From assembly GCA_026014595.1 (NCBI GenBank), contig JAOZHY010000002.1, forward strand, positions 124,001 through 188,000: a DNA stretch of 64,000 nt, read 5' to 3'. Position numbers and translations under genes: made by a program. Position 1 is the stretch's first letter, and the number at the start of each line of letters is the position of its first letter. The stretch is from Candidatus Bathyarchaeota archaeon. GTDB taxonomy: Archaea; Thermoproteota; Bathyarchaeia; Bathyarchaeales; Bathycorpusculaceae. Of the stretch, positions 19,374 through 27,640 are shown one piece after another. The notes under the pieces are model-generated. The model made no database searches. It was not told the DNA's origin and worked only from the letters and a program-made list of their open reading frames with translations.

Positions 19374-20164
19374 TTTTGAAGCCGACTCCTGCTTGCTATT
19401 CTGACGCCTATGTTTAGGCTTAACACGATTAAGATGAGCACCAGTGCGGCGCCCCAGCCCTGAGCTTGCGAACTCGGGTATGGCATTAGCGCGTTTTTCC
19501 AGATTCTCAGCGGAAGCGCGTCAATGGGCTGGTCGAAACCTGAAAAGAAGTTCTGATTCCCCAAAACCGTCATTATTAATGGTGCTGTTTCGCCAGCGAT
19601 TCTAGCAACTGCAAGAAGAATCCCCGTGATTAAACCAGATTTAGCGGCTGGCAAAACAACGCTGAGGGTTGTTCGCCACTTGTGCACGCCCAACGCGAGT
19701 GAAGCTTCACGGACAGAGTTCGGCACAAGTTTCAATGATTCTTCCGTGGTTCTGGCGACTATGGGAATTAGGATGAGGGCAAGGGCGATGGCGCCTGCCA
19801 AAGGCGAGTGGTAACCCGTGCTGAGGACGACCACGCTGAAAACGGTTATTCCCACCACTATGGAAGGAAACTCTGTCAGAACATCATTAACCGTTCTCAT
19901 CGAAGCCGCATACCTGTTATTCCCATACTCAGCCAAGTATACGCCGGACAATACGCCGATTGGTACGCCGATGAGACTGGTGAGACCAATCAGGATTAAC
20001 GTGCCCTGTATTGCGGGACCTATGCCGCCTGCAGACTGCCCAATCACGCCGGATGGTTGAGTGAGGAATTGCAGGCTCAGTTGTGGCGCTCCTCGAACAA
20101 CTACCTCGAAAAGGATACTCAGCAGCGGTATAACCGCAATGATGACGCATATAAAGCAGAGCAC
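19370..20164 (-). CDS. pstA: phosphate ABC transporter permease PstA
   Basis: A permease of 264 residues from GTG at 20164, with the EAA loop region ([20 protein letters not shown]) and about six hydrophobic helices. The frame continues upstream of the GTG and encodes a basic stretch (AFRKFKNRLFF) that normally precedes PstA helix 1. A GGAGGT ribosome-binding site at 20226-20221 lies eight bases before an in-frame ATA at 20212-20210 that overlaps the pstC stop codon. No ATG, GTG or TTG occurs there, so the true start may be ATA, adding 16 residues. The GTG at 20164 has no visible ribosome-binding site. It overlaps pstB by four bases. Confidence 0.93.
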   Translation of the reverse strand: MLCFICVIIAVIPLLSILFEVVVRGAPQLSLQFLTQPSGVIGQSAGGIGPAIQGTLILIGLTSLIGVPIGVLSGVYLAEYGNNRYAASMRTVNDVLTEFPSIVVGITVFSVVVLSTGYHSPLAGAIALALILIPIVARTTEESLKLVPNSVREASLALGVHKWRTTLSVVLPAAKSGLITGILLAVARIAGETAPLIMTVLGNQNFFSGFDQPIDALPLRIWKNALMPYPSSQAQGWGAALVLILIVLSLNIGVRIASRSRLQK

Positions 20165-20208
20165 GAAGAAAAGCCGGTTCTTAAACTTCCTAAAGGCGTA
20201 GCTGGCTG

Positions 20209-21153
20209 CTATTCTGCGGCACCTCCTTGAACCTTTAGAACGCGGGTCACCATCATATGAGCGATTATGTTAATGGAGAGAGCGAGCAAAAGCAGAATTA
20301 ATCCAACGCCTATGTAGGCTGGCAACTCCAATGATGAGGGCGTGGCTTCCAAGAAACCGTTGGCTATAAGAGAGGACATGGTTTGGCTGGGTTTGAAAAA
20401 TGATGTTGGAACCGCCGCGGGACCGATGGCGTTTCCGATGACCATTGTGACCGCCATCGTTTCGCCAACAGCTCTACCTAAGCCAAGAATAACTGCCCCG
20501 AAGATGCCTGAACGCCCATAACTCAGCACCCAGTGCCTGGTGACTTCCCATTTTGTGGCACCTATGCTGTAAGCGGCTTCGCGTATTGAGTCGGGAACCG
20601 CCTGGATAACTTCTCTGGAAACTGAGGAAACAGTTGGTATTATCATAATCGCCAAAATTACGCCCGCAGTAAACACGTCTATGCCGAACGGGGTTCCGCT
20701 GAACACGGGAATCCAGCCTAAGTACGTGGATAATGGTGTTTCTATGTAGTTGAGAATCCAGAAGCGGAACACGAAAAGCCCCCAGAGCCCATATATCACG
20801 CTTGGAACAGCCGCCAGCAACTCCACCAGATACGAGATTGGCACCTTAACCGTTTTTGGAGCCATCTCCACGAGAAAAATAGCTATGCCCAGACTAAGGG
20901 GCACCCCTATTAAGAGAGCAATAGCAGAGGTTACGAGTGTTCCAAGCAGGTAGGGCAACGCTCCGAATATCTCTCTTCCAGGCACGGGGTTCCATTGAGT
21001 TCCAATGAAGAAATATCCGCCGAACCTCTGCAGAACTGGAAGGGCGCCCGTGGAAAGCGTGTACGCATTTACAATAAGGATAACTGCGGCTGACGCCGCG
21101 ATTATGGCGGTAAGTAATTTGAAGAGGTTATCGCCTGACAATTTTTGGTTCAT
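20209..21153 (-). CDS. pstC: phosphate ABC transporter permease PstC
   Basis: A 314-residue inner-membrane permease with about six helices and the conserved cytoplasmic loop VPDSIREAAYSIGATKWEVT. A long periplasm-facing loop near residues 40-70 (GGYFFIGTQWNPVPGREIFG) is typical of PstC. With PstA it forms the channel for phosphate delivered by PstS. It lies 78 bases after pstS in the same operon, and its end carries the ribosome-binding site for pstA. Confidence 0.94.
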   Translation of the reverse strand: MNQKLSGDNLFKLLTAIIAASAAVILIVNAYTLSTGALPVLQRFGGYFFIGTQWNPVPGREIFGALPYLLGTLVTSAIALLIGVPLSLGIAIFLVEMAPKTVKVPISYLVELLAAVPSVIYGLWGLFVFRFWILNYIETPLSTYLGWIPVFSGTPFGIDVFTAGVILAIMIIPTVSSVSREVIQAVPDSIREAAYSIGATKWEVTRHWVLSYGRSGIFGAVILGLGRAVGETMAVTMVIGNAIGPAAVPTSFFKPSQTMSSLIANGFLEATPSSLELPAYIGVGLILLLLALSINIIAHMMVTRVLKVQGGAAE

Positions 21154-21231
21154 TAAAATCGGTCTCGCGTCTAAGGAGATTTTTAAGAAAAAGACTTTGG
21201 AAGGTGGTGCATGGCAACATTTACCACCACT

Positions 21232-22335
21232 TTAGGTCGTTGGCAGTTGCTGCCCGTTGAAAGTTATCGACTTGATGGATGCCTCGTTTATTTGCACTAC
21301 GTTGCTCGGCAACTGAGCGTATTCTAAATCAGGTGCCAGTTGTTGACCGTCATGGATGACCCACCAGAGGAAATGCACAAGCGCCGTCGCTTTAGCCTGC
21401 GTCATGCTGGGAATCACGTTGAGTTCTTTGTAGACTAATAGGTAGGTGAAGCTGACGATGGGATAAGCCTGCGAACCTGGAGCATTGAGGACGTTCACGT
21501 GTGACCAGTCTTCGCTGCCGGCGGGGAGTCCTTTAGAAGCCGCTGACTGTACCGCTTCTTTTGTTGAATCGAGCGAAGGCAGAATCCAGTTGCCTGCAGG
21601 GTTCTGAATAGCAGCCACGGTCATGTTGTTCTGTAGTGCGTAAGCCAACTCGACGTATCCTATAGTGTACGGAGTCCCTTGTACAACGCCTGCTACGCCA
21701 GTGTTGCCGTTGGCGCCGAGTCCAATGGGCCAAGCAACAGTTTTTCCCTGTCCAATTGCCTGTTTCCAATCAGAACTCACCGCGCTCAGGTAGCCCGTAA
21801 AGATGAAGGTTGTTCCAGAGCCGTCGGAGCGGTGCACCACGATGATGTCCTTGTCCGGCAGCGTCACTCCTGTGTTGAGGTTTTGTATGGCTGGGTCGTT
21901 CCATTTTGTCACCTTGCCTTGGAATATGTCAGCTATGACTTTGCCAGTCATGTGCAACCCGGTCGGAACGTTAGGTATGTTGTATGCCACAGTGACGGCG
22001 CCAATTGTTTCTGGTATGTGAAGTACGTTTGGTGCTTTCTCCCTGTCCGCGGCGCTGAGTGGTGCGTCTGAGGCTGCGAAATCTACAGTTTTGCCTGTGA
22101 GTGCGGTGATGCCTCCTCCGCTGCCTATTGCTTGGTAGTTGATTTGAACGTTGGATTTGACTTGCTTGTACTTCGTAATCATCGAGTCAAGCAGTGGATA
22201 CGGGAATGTGGCTCCTGAACCATTCAGTATTGCTGTTTCTTGACTGGGGTTTGAAAAGTATATGTAGCCAAGAACGCTTCCAGTGATGATTGTTATTGCT
22301 ACTAGTGCAATGGCGATTTTTAGTACATTTTTCAT
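21232..22335 (-). CDS. pstS: phosphate-binding protein PstS
   Basis: A 367-residue extracytoplasmic solute-binding protein with a basic N-terminus and hydrophobic signal/anchor (residues ~5-28). Phosphate-binding loops are visible as LNGSGATFPYPLLDSM, AIGSGGGITALTGKTVDFAA and VVHRSDGSGTTFIFTGYLS. It captures phosphate outside the membrane and passes it to PstCA. It is the first gene of the operon. Its promoter, on the minus strand, is the ATCTATATAA element at 22385-22376, shared with the divergent AbrB-PhoU gene region. Confidence 0.95.
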   Translation of the reverse strand: MKNVLKIAIALVAITIITGSVLGYIYFSNPSQETAILNGSGATFPYPLLDSMITKYKQVKSNVQINYQAIGSGGGITALTGKTVDFAASDAPLSAADREKAPNVLHIPETIGAVTVAYNIPNVPTGLHMTGKVIADIFQGKVTKWNDPAIQNLNTGVTLPDKDIIVVHRSDGSGTTFIFTGYLSAVSSDWKQAIGQGKTVAWPIGLGANGNTGVAGVVQGTPYTIGYVELAYALQNNMTVAAIQNPAGNWILPSLDSTKEAVQSAASKGLPAGSEDWSHVNVLNAPGSQAYPIVSFTYLLVYKELNVIPSMTQAKATALVHFLWWVIHDGQQLAPDLEYAQLPSNVVQINEASIKSITFNGQQLPTT

Positions 22336-22462
22336 TTTTCAATCCTCGTTTTGGATTAATAGCGGAGAACGGCTGTTATATAGATAATCTCCGTAAACTT
22401 TATAGATTGCATTAGTATGTATAGACTATATAGAATTGGAATTTAAGTAAATATGCAAAAAC
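22336..22462. promoter_or_regulatory. divergent pst/AbrB-PhoU promoter with TATAGA repeats
   Basis: The 127-base gap between divergent starts holds four TATAGA hexamers in one orientation, at 22379, 22401, 22420 and 22429. The last, in TATATAGAATT, sits ~34 bases before the AbrB-PhoU ATG and fits its TATA box. The reverse complement of the first, ATCTATATAA, sits ~45 bases before the pstS ATG and fits that TATA box. The middle copies lie between the two promoters and are candidates for a shared operator. Confidence 0.6.
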
Positions 22463-23557
22463 ATGTTTAGAACGGTGTACAATTTGAAAACATCAGAAAA
22501 CAAGGGAAACGAAGAGCAACGAAAAGTCCAGTTCACGGGCGGATCCACGTACATCATATCGTTGCCTAAAAAATGGGTTGACCAGAACCGCATCAAAAAA
22601 GGAAGCATGATAAGACTTCGTGAGGAAGAAGGCGGAGTATTGTCAATAATTCCAACCGGCAGTTTAGTAGAGCAAAAACCCGAAGAGGCTTTACTTAAAG
22701 TCTCGCCCAAGGACAACCCTGACTCAGTGATTCGAAAGGTTGTCTCCGCTTATCTAGTGGGCTACAATCTTATTCGCATAAGAGCCGAGAAACAGCAACA
22801 GTTATCCACGGAACAAAGATACGATATAAAGAATTTTGCGCGGCATATGCTTGTCGGAACCGAAATCGTCACAGACACTCCCTCTGAGCTGACATTGCAG
22901 GTTTTGTTAAGCTACCCAGAACTTTCCATTCAAAGTGCCTTAAGAAGAATGAGCATCATAACGTCTTCAATGCACAGGGACGCCATAACCGCGCTCAAAA
23001 CGCTTGACCACCAAATAGCCAAAAACGTAATCACCACAGACAACGAAGTTGACAGGTTCACTCTGTACATAATCCGCCAACTCAAAACTGCAGTGCAAAA
23101 TCCACGAATCATCAAAGAAATAGGCTTAACCAACGCCAGAGACTGCTTGGGCTACCGTTTAGTATCAAAGTCCGTGGAAAGAACCGCAGATCACGCAGTC
23201 AACATAGCAGAAAACATTCTACCCCTAAAGCGACGGTTAAGCGCCGAGATCATTAAGCAAATCGAAGAAATGAGTGAAACTGCGGTTTCCATGTTTGAAA
23301 CAGCCATAGACGCGCTGTTGAAGCAGGACTTCAGTCTTGCGGAAAGCATAATCGAGAAAACAAAGACCGTTACCTCAATGGAAAAGAAAGCTGTGGCTTC
23401 TTCGCAAAAAATCGATGTTGACGAAGTGGCAAATATGCGGTTAATCATCGAAAGCGTCAGGCGCACAGCAGAATACGCCGCTGACATCGCAGAGGTTGTG
23501 CTAAATCTCACCGTGGAATCAATAATAAGTGGAGAAACCGCTTTCAAACAATCATAG
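22463..23557 (+). CDS. AbrB/SpoVT DNA-binding domain fused to PhoU repeats
   Basis: A 364-residue protein. Residues ~20-65 are an AbrB-type swapped-hairpin DNA-binding domain (QFTGGSTYIISLPKKWVDQN then GSMIRLREEEGG). The rest is helical with two PhoU-like modules, including LVSKSVERTADHAVNIAENI and LIIESVRRTAEYAADIAEVV. This archaeal fusion is well known beside pst genes and is thought to act as a phosphate-responsive transcription regulator. It is transcribed divergently from pstS through the TATAGA-rich region, so it may repress both directions; that is inference. Confidence 0.9.
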   Translation: MFRTVYNLKTSENKGNEEQRKVQFTGGSTYIISLPKKWVDQNRIKKGSMIRLREEEGGVLSIIPTGSLVEQKPEEALLKVSPKDNPDSVIRKVVSAYLVGYNLIRIRAEKQQQLSTEQRYDIKNFARHMLVGTEIVTDTPSELTLQVLLSYPELSIQSALRRMSIITSSMHRDAITALKTLDHQIAKNVITTDNEVDRFTLYIIRQLKTAVQNPRIIKEIGLTNARDCLGYRLVSKSVERTADHAVNIAENILPLKRRLSAEIIKQIEEMSETAVSMFETAIDALLKQDFSLAESIIEKTKTVTSMEKKAVASSQKIDVDEVANMRLIIESVRRTAEYAADIAEVVLNLTVESIISGETAFKQS

Positions 23558-23576
23558 CTTAAAGGCTTTCCGCCGT

Positions 23577-24197
23577 TTAGAGCTTTCCACCCCAGCAGTC
23601 CCGATAAGAATAACTCTGCAACTGTTTTCTGCGAGGTGTTCTCGGCTTTTCTGCTGGATAACCCAAAGTGATTAGCGCTTGAGGCTCAACCTCTTCTGGT
23701 ATCTTCAAAACTTTTCTAACAGTTTCCTTACAGAACGCAGGTGCACAATACCAGCAAGCTCCCAACCCGCAAGCGTGAGCTGCCAAAAGCAGGTTTTGCA
23801 GTGCCGCGCCTAAGCTCTGAACCGCCAAGTCACGTTCAACTCTTTGCCTCGGCTCATCCGCATATCTATCCATGTCCTCCATTGTTATGCACGCGATTAT
23901 CAGCACAGGCGCCCGCGTGAACCGCTCCACAGACGCCTTGCACAAGCTTTCCTGAACCTCAAGCGTGACGCCTTGCTTAGCCAAATCCGTCATCCACGCT
24001 TTCGCCATTGCCTCAGCCAACACTTGCTTCTCGGCTTCGCTGGCGAGGACTATGAACCGCCACGGTTGCGCGTTATGCGCTGACGGTGCCCAACCTGCCG
24101 CCTCTAAAACTTGCTGGAGCGTGCTTAACGGGACCGGTCGGGAGGAATAGGTTCTGACGCTTCGACGCGTTTTAATGGCGTCTATAACGTGTGCCAT
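23577..24197 (-). CDS. nitroreductase family protein
   Basis: A 206-residue FMN-dependent nitroreductase. It begins IKTRRSVRTYSSRPVP (the RRSxRxF/Y flavin-phosphate motif), then GWAPSAHNAQPWRFIVL, and later SLGAALQNLLLAAHACGLGA and LITLGYPAEKPRTPRRKQL. It reduces an unknown acceptor with a nicotinamide or F420 cofactor; the sequence also resembles the nitroreductase half of F420-modifying FbiB. It converges with the AbrB-PhoU gene, with 19 bases between the stop codons. Confidence 0.88.
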   Translation of the reverse strand: MAHVIDAIKTRRSVRTYSSRPVPLSTLQQVLEAAGWAPSAHNAQPWRFIVLASEAEKQVLAEAMAKAWMTDLAKQGVTLEVQESLCKASVERFTRAPVLIIACITMEDMDRYADEPRQRVERDLAVQSLGAALQNLLLAAHACGLGACWYCAPAFCKETVRKVLKIPEEVEPQALITLGYPAEKPRTPRRKQLQSYSYRDCWGGKL

Positions 24198-24302
24198 GGA
24201 AATCTGTTAATCAATGCCGCATAAACGCATTTTAGTCTTTGCCAACATTGCAGCGGTCACGTAAATTATTTTAATACCGCATAATATACTCCGAAACCGA
24301 AA

Positions 24303-25169
24303 ATGTTGCAGAAGAAATCAGCCTCCTTCGCAGTAATCCTTACAGTATTGCTGATTGCCAGCTTAGCCGCAGCAGCCGTCAAGGGCTGGAGCAACGGCGG
24401 CTACAGCGCCGACCCATCGCATCCAGATTATGGTACGCACGACTGGATTGCCGAGCACGCGCTGGATTGGCTGCCAACGCAGGAGAAACAGTGGCTCTTG
24501 GATAACAAAGCCGCCTACCTTTACGGCACCGAACTGCCTGACAACAACCAAGCGCCAGACGGCATAGGCGACACCACCAAACACCACATCTACATCACGG
24601 CAACCGGCGCGGTGCAAGACGGCGCCGCGGCAGTCCGAGCCAGAGACGAGTACAGCCTAGCACTCGGCTACTACCGCGCTGGCAACCAGACGGAAGCCGC
24701 GAAGCACCTGGGCGCCGTGGCGCATTACGTGGCGGACATGGCGGTTTTCGGGCACGTCATGGGCAAGTCAACGCCTTGGGGCGAGGAAACGCATCACAGC
24801 GACTACGAGGATTACGTGCAGACGCGCACGAACAGCTACATCGACGACTTTAACGTTTTCTTGGTGTTTGACGGCAGTCTAAGCGTTTTGTCGGCTTACG
24901 ATGCGGCGGTCAACTTAGCCAACGACACCACTCTGGACGGGGGCGGGCAGTACACGTGTGTCTGGATGGACGCGCACTATAACTGGAGCGACTCTGTGTT
25001 CAGGAATCGCGCTGGCGAATCGCTGAATTTGGCGGTGAACGCGGTGGCTGATGTGCTGCACACTTTCAGCACCGATGTCGTGGTTATCTCGGAGTTTCCA
25101 GGATGGGTGGTTTTGCCTTTGTTCTTGTTTGGGGCGCTGTTTGCCGTGATGATTAGAAGGCAACGGTGA
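24303..25169 (+). CDS. surface-anchored zinc-dependent phospholipase C-like protein
   Basis: A 288-residue protein with a signal peptide (residues ~7-26, SFAVILTVLLIASLAAAAVK). A helical domain with repeated His/Asp motifs follows: GTHDWIAEHALDWL, TTKHHIYI, AAKHLGAVAHYVADMAVFGH and THHSDYEDYV. The HxxxD and HYxxD pattern matches the zinc-binding core of the phospholipase C/S1-P1 nuclease fold. The C-terminus SEFPGWVVLPLFLFGALF followed by RRQR resembles a PEF-CTERM signal handled by archaeosortases, so the protein is probably processed and lipid-anchored outside the cell. Substrate is unknown. Confidence 0.72.
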   Translation: MLQKKSASFAVILTVLLIASLAAAAVKGWSNGGYSADPSHPDYGTHDWIAEHALDWLPTQEKQWLLDNKAAYLYGTELPDNNQAPDGIGDTTKHHIYITATGAVQDGAAAVRARDEYSLALGYYRAGNQTEAAKHLGAVAHYVADMAVFGHVMGKSTPWGEETHHSDYEDYVQTRTNSYIDDFNVFLVFDGSLSVLSAYDAAVNLANDTTLDGGGQYTCVWMDAHYNWSDSVFRNRAGESLNLAVNAVADVLHTFSTDVVVISEFPGWVVLPLFLFGALFAVMIRRQR

Positions 25170-25210
25170 GTGACCTGAAAACTTTTTGAGCTAAAGCAGC
25201 ACCTAATAGA

Positions 25211-25732
25211 ATGGGCGCAAACATGCCTGACCCGAAAACACGCAAACCCACAGCTAAGAAAGAGGTGTTCATTGTTCACGGCACCGACCATGGACCCATG
25301 AACGAATTAAAGGCTATACTTTCTGAAGCAGGTCTGAAGCCAGTTGTTCTCAGCGAGCAGCCGAGTGGCGGCAGAACATTGGTGGAGAAGCTGGAGGAGT
25401 ATTCTGATGTGGGGTACGCCTTCGTCATTTTGACGCCAGATGACCTCGGCGGCGTCTATGAGAACGGCGGAAAGTGGTCAAGGCCAAAGAGGTTGAGGAG
25501 CTTCTTGAAGCAGGCTTATCCCCGTGCGCGCCAGAACGTGATTCTGGAACTGGGCTATTTTATTGGGAAACTGGGGCGGGACAGGGTTTCGTGTTTGCTG
25601 AAGAAGCCGCTTGAGCAGCCTTCGGACATTCACGGCATCGTTTACATCCGTTTCGAGAAGTCGCTGGAAGAAGTGCGGAGCGAAATCCTGAAGGAGCTTG
25701 AGGCAGCAGGCTACACCATTAGACGCATCTGA
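25211..25732 (+). CDS. TIR-like predicted nucleotide-binding protein
   Basis: A 173-residue single-domain protein. Motifs are VFIVHGTDHGPMNELKAIL, VLSEQPSGGRTLVEKLEEY, YAFVILTPDDLGG and RARQNVILELGYFIGKLGRD, where the conserved Glu in ILELGYFIG matches the TIR-like family (Pfam TIR-like, COG4271). Members of this family occur as NAD-consuming effectors in several prokaryotic defence systems. No cyclase or sensor gene is adjacent, so this copy is stand-alone. It lies directly upstream of the virus-derived tail module; a hairpin and T-run follow it, so it is a separate transcription unit. Confidence 0.8.
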   Translation: MGANMPDPKTRKPTAKKEVFIVHGTDHGPMNELKAILSEAGLKPVVLSEQPSGGRTLVEKLEEYSDVGYAFVILTPDDLGGVYENGGKWSRPKRLRSFLKQAYPRARQNVILELGYFIGKLGRDRVSCLLKKPLEQPSDIHGIVYIRFEKSLEEVRSEILKELEAAGYTIRRI

Positions 25733-25756
25733 TTGCTTGCGAGTAATTACTTTTCT

Positions 25757-25799
25757 ATTTAAGCCTTTTTTGTTAAATAGGCTTTAATTAGGATTTTTT
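25757..25799 (+). terminator. hairpin and T-run after TIR-like gene
   Basis: TTTAAGCC at 25758-25765 pairs with GGCTTTAA at 25780-25787 with one mismatch, and a TTTTTT run follows at 25794-25799. It ends the TIR-like transcription unit. A box A, TTTAAATC at 25813-25820, then precedes the tail module, so the two units look separately transcribed. Confidence 0.5.
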
Positions 25800-25859
25800 A
25801 TCGTGAAAATTGTTTAAATCTGGCTTATTCGCCTTTTCAGCGTGTGAGGTTGACTCGGT

Positions 25860-26213
25860 TTGGCGAATGTTTCCCTCAGCGACGTGCGAGACACAATTAA
25901 TGTCAGCGCCACGGACATTCCAGACGCTAAGCTCCAAAAAATGGTGAAACGCGCCGAAGTCACGCTTGAGCTGGAGCTCGGCAAGGACATAGACTACGCG
26001 GACTGCTCTGACGCGGAGAAGGAATTCATCACCGTTCTAGCCGCCATCTACGCGATCTGCTACTTGACAGGCGGCTCCGCTGTCGGGTTAAGCTTCAGCG
26101 TGGGCGACCAGAACGTCACAGTAGCCGATAAGGCGCCTCCGGTGGCGGTGCTTCAGCAGGAGCTTGAACGAATTCTAAGCGGGCTCAAACAGCCCATCAT
26201 CGGGAGCGCATGA
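25860..26213 (+). CDS. head-tail connector (gp6/adaptor-like) protein
   Basis: A 117-residue, mainly helical protein: SLSDVRDTINVSATDIPDAK followed by MVKRAEVTLELELGKDID and a helix-rich C-terminus. This is the pattern of the small HK97 gp6-like connector that docks beneath a portal. The start is TTG at 25860, with GAGGT ten bases upstream and a box A at 25813. It is the first gene of the tail module, and no portal or capsid gene precedes it. It overlaps the next start by four bases. Assignment relies on size, helix pattern and position. Confidence 0.6.
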   Translation: MANVSLSDVRDTINVSATDIPDAKLQKMVKRAEVTLELELGKDIDYADCSDAEKEFITVLAAIYAICYLTGGSAVGLSFSVGDQNVTVADKAPPVAVLQQELERILSGLKQPIIGSA

Positions 26214-27640
26214 AGGGCATGGCGAAGGTTCCTGAAGCTTACTACCAGTTCGTCATGGACTACGCACCCTACGTGTACGTAGTGCCCGGCGCAGGACCAG
26301 ACTTGGAGTGGGGCAGAGCTGCGTTCGCGGCGGCGTTTGCGGTTGATTTTCTCTTCGAAGCTTACTTCGACCCCCAGTTCGATGACCGAAGCGGCGAGAT
26401 AGAGGCGAAAATCGTGGGGCTCGCGGACTGGATACTGACGCAGCAGTGCACAGACAGCGGGAAGCAAGCGTACGGCGGGTTCAAAAGCGCCGAGAACAGC
26501 ACGGCGTATTACAGCGTGGACGCGTGCCGCACGGTGCCCGCTTTGCTGAAGGCGTATGAGTTGACAAGCAATACTACGTACCTGAACGGCGCGACGCTGG
26601 CGGCGGGAACGTTTTTGTACAATATGCAGCACAAGCCAAGCATTTTGGGCGTGCACGACCGCTATCACGGCGGGTTCGCGAGAGCCGTCACCTTGGCGGA
26701 CGCGTGGCTGGGGCAGATGGATGTTGAATGCCTCTACGGTCTCATTGCACTAAGGATGCTGTGTGAGTCAGATCCAGCCAACAAAGACAAGTACGAAGCC
26801 ATGATGGCGGACGCTGTTGATTTCTACCGTCCAGGACTCGAGGGCGCTTATGTCTATTTTGACCCGTTGCCCACTGGTGACGGGAAATGGCACCGCACAG
26901 ACGCTGACGAGAGCACCGTTTTCGACGACTGCTTAGCCTACGCGCTGCTGGGCGTTTACGATAACGAAGGCTGGAGTCCCACAGTGCGGAAGACTTACCA
27001 GCTTCTCAACGCCGTCGGCACTTCGCCGATGTATCCAGCATATAACCCGGCTGTGTGCTGGGCTGGCTACCTCAACATGGCGACGAAGGCTCCCGCATGC
27101 GATTATTATGACTGCGTGACCGCCGGAATCCTCGCGAGGCTGCGCCGAGACCGCGACAAGCCCGCCTACCAGTTCAGCGCCGAAGCGGTCAGCAGCCACG
27201 CTGAAGCGTTCATGTTCTGGGGCGCCAAGCACGCGGACTATGCGCCAGTGGAGAACAAGCAGGCAATGGCAACCGTGTGCTGGCTCGGACAACTGCTCCT
27301 GGGCTATGAGGTGCCGGTGACGCGGTTCACGCAGGTGCTGAACAGCAAGGGCGAGGACCTGACGCTTTACCCAGTCGTCGAGGTGGACGAACGCTTAGCT
27401 TACGGCGAGGGCGTGGCGTTGAAGGCGATTGTTTTGCCAACGAAAGCCGAAGAAACGCTGCTGGAGCCCGGCTACGTCGCCAACGATTACCTTACTCTTC
27501 ACGTGTTCGCGCCTCTGCGGCGTCGGGATAAAGTCCGCAGGAACGGCGTGGACTACGAGGTCACGAGCGTGCAGGAGTTCACGTTCAGGGGCGAACCCGC
27601 GTTCTACAAGGCATTGTGCAGGAGGCTCATAGGACAATGA
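26210..27640 (+). CDS. alpha-toroid (glycosidase-like) domain fused to a head-closure domain
   Basis: A 476-residue protein of two parts. Residues ~1-375 are a helical-hairpin repeat with aromatic/acidic motifs typical of six-hairpin glycosidase-type barrels (YYSVDACRTVPALLKAYEL, YHGGFARAVTLADAWLGQMD, DESTVFDDCLAYALLGVYDN). The last ~95 residues, from LTLYPVVEVDERLAYGEG to RDKVRRNGVDYEVTSVQEF and YKALCRRL, resemble phage head-closure or neck proteins (gp7/gp9-like). The position between connector and tail-terminator genes fits the latter role. Acidic catalytic residues cannot be assigned. The start overlaps the previous stop codon. The fusion would display an enzyme-like or sugar-binding domain at the particle neck. 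Confidence 0.6.
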   Translation: MKGMAKVPEAYYQFVMDYAPYVYVVPGAGPDLEWGRAAFAAAFAVDFLFEAYFDPQFDDRSGEIEAKIVGLADWILTQQCTDSGKQAYGGFKSAENSTAYYSVDACRTVPALLKAYELTSNTTYLNGATLAAGTFLYNMQHKPSILGVHDRYHGGFARAVTLADAWLGQMDVECLYGLIALRMLCESDPANKDKYEAMMADAVDFYRPGLEGAYVYFDPLPTGDGKWHRTDADESTVFDDCLAYALLGVYDNEGWSPTVRKTYQLLNAVGTSPMYPAYNPAVCWAGYLNMATKAPACDYYDCVTAGILARLRRDRDKPAYQFSAEAVSSHAEAFMFWGAKHADYAPVENKQAMATVCWLGQLLLGYEVPVTRFTQVLNSKGEDLTLYPVVEVDERLAYGEGVALKAIVLPTKAEETLLEPGYVANDYLTLHVFAPLRRRDKVRRNGVDYEVTSVQEFTFRGEPAFYKALCRRLIGQ

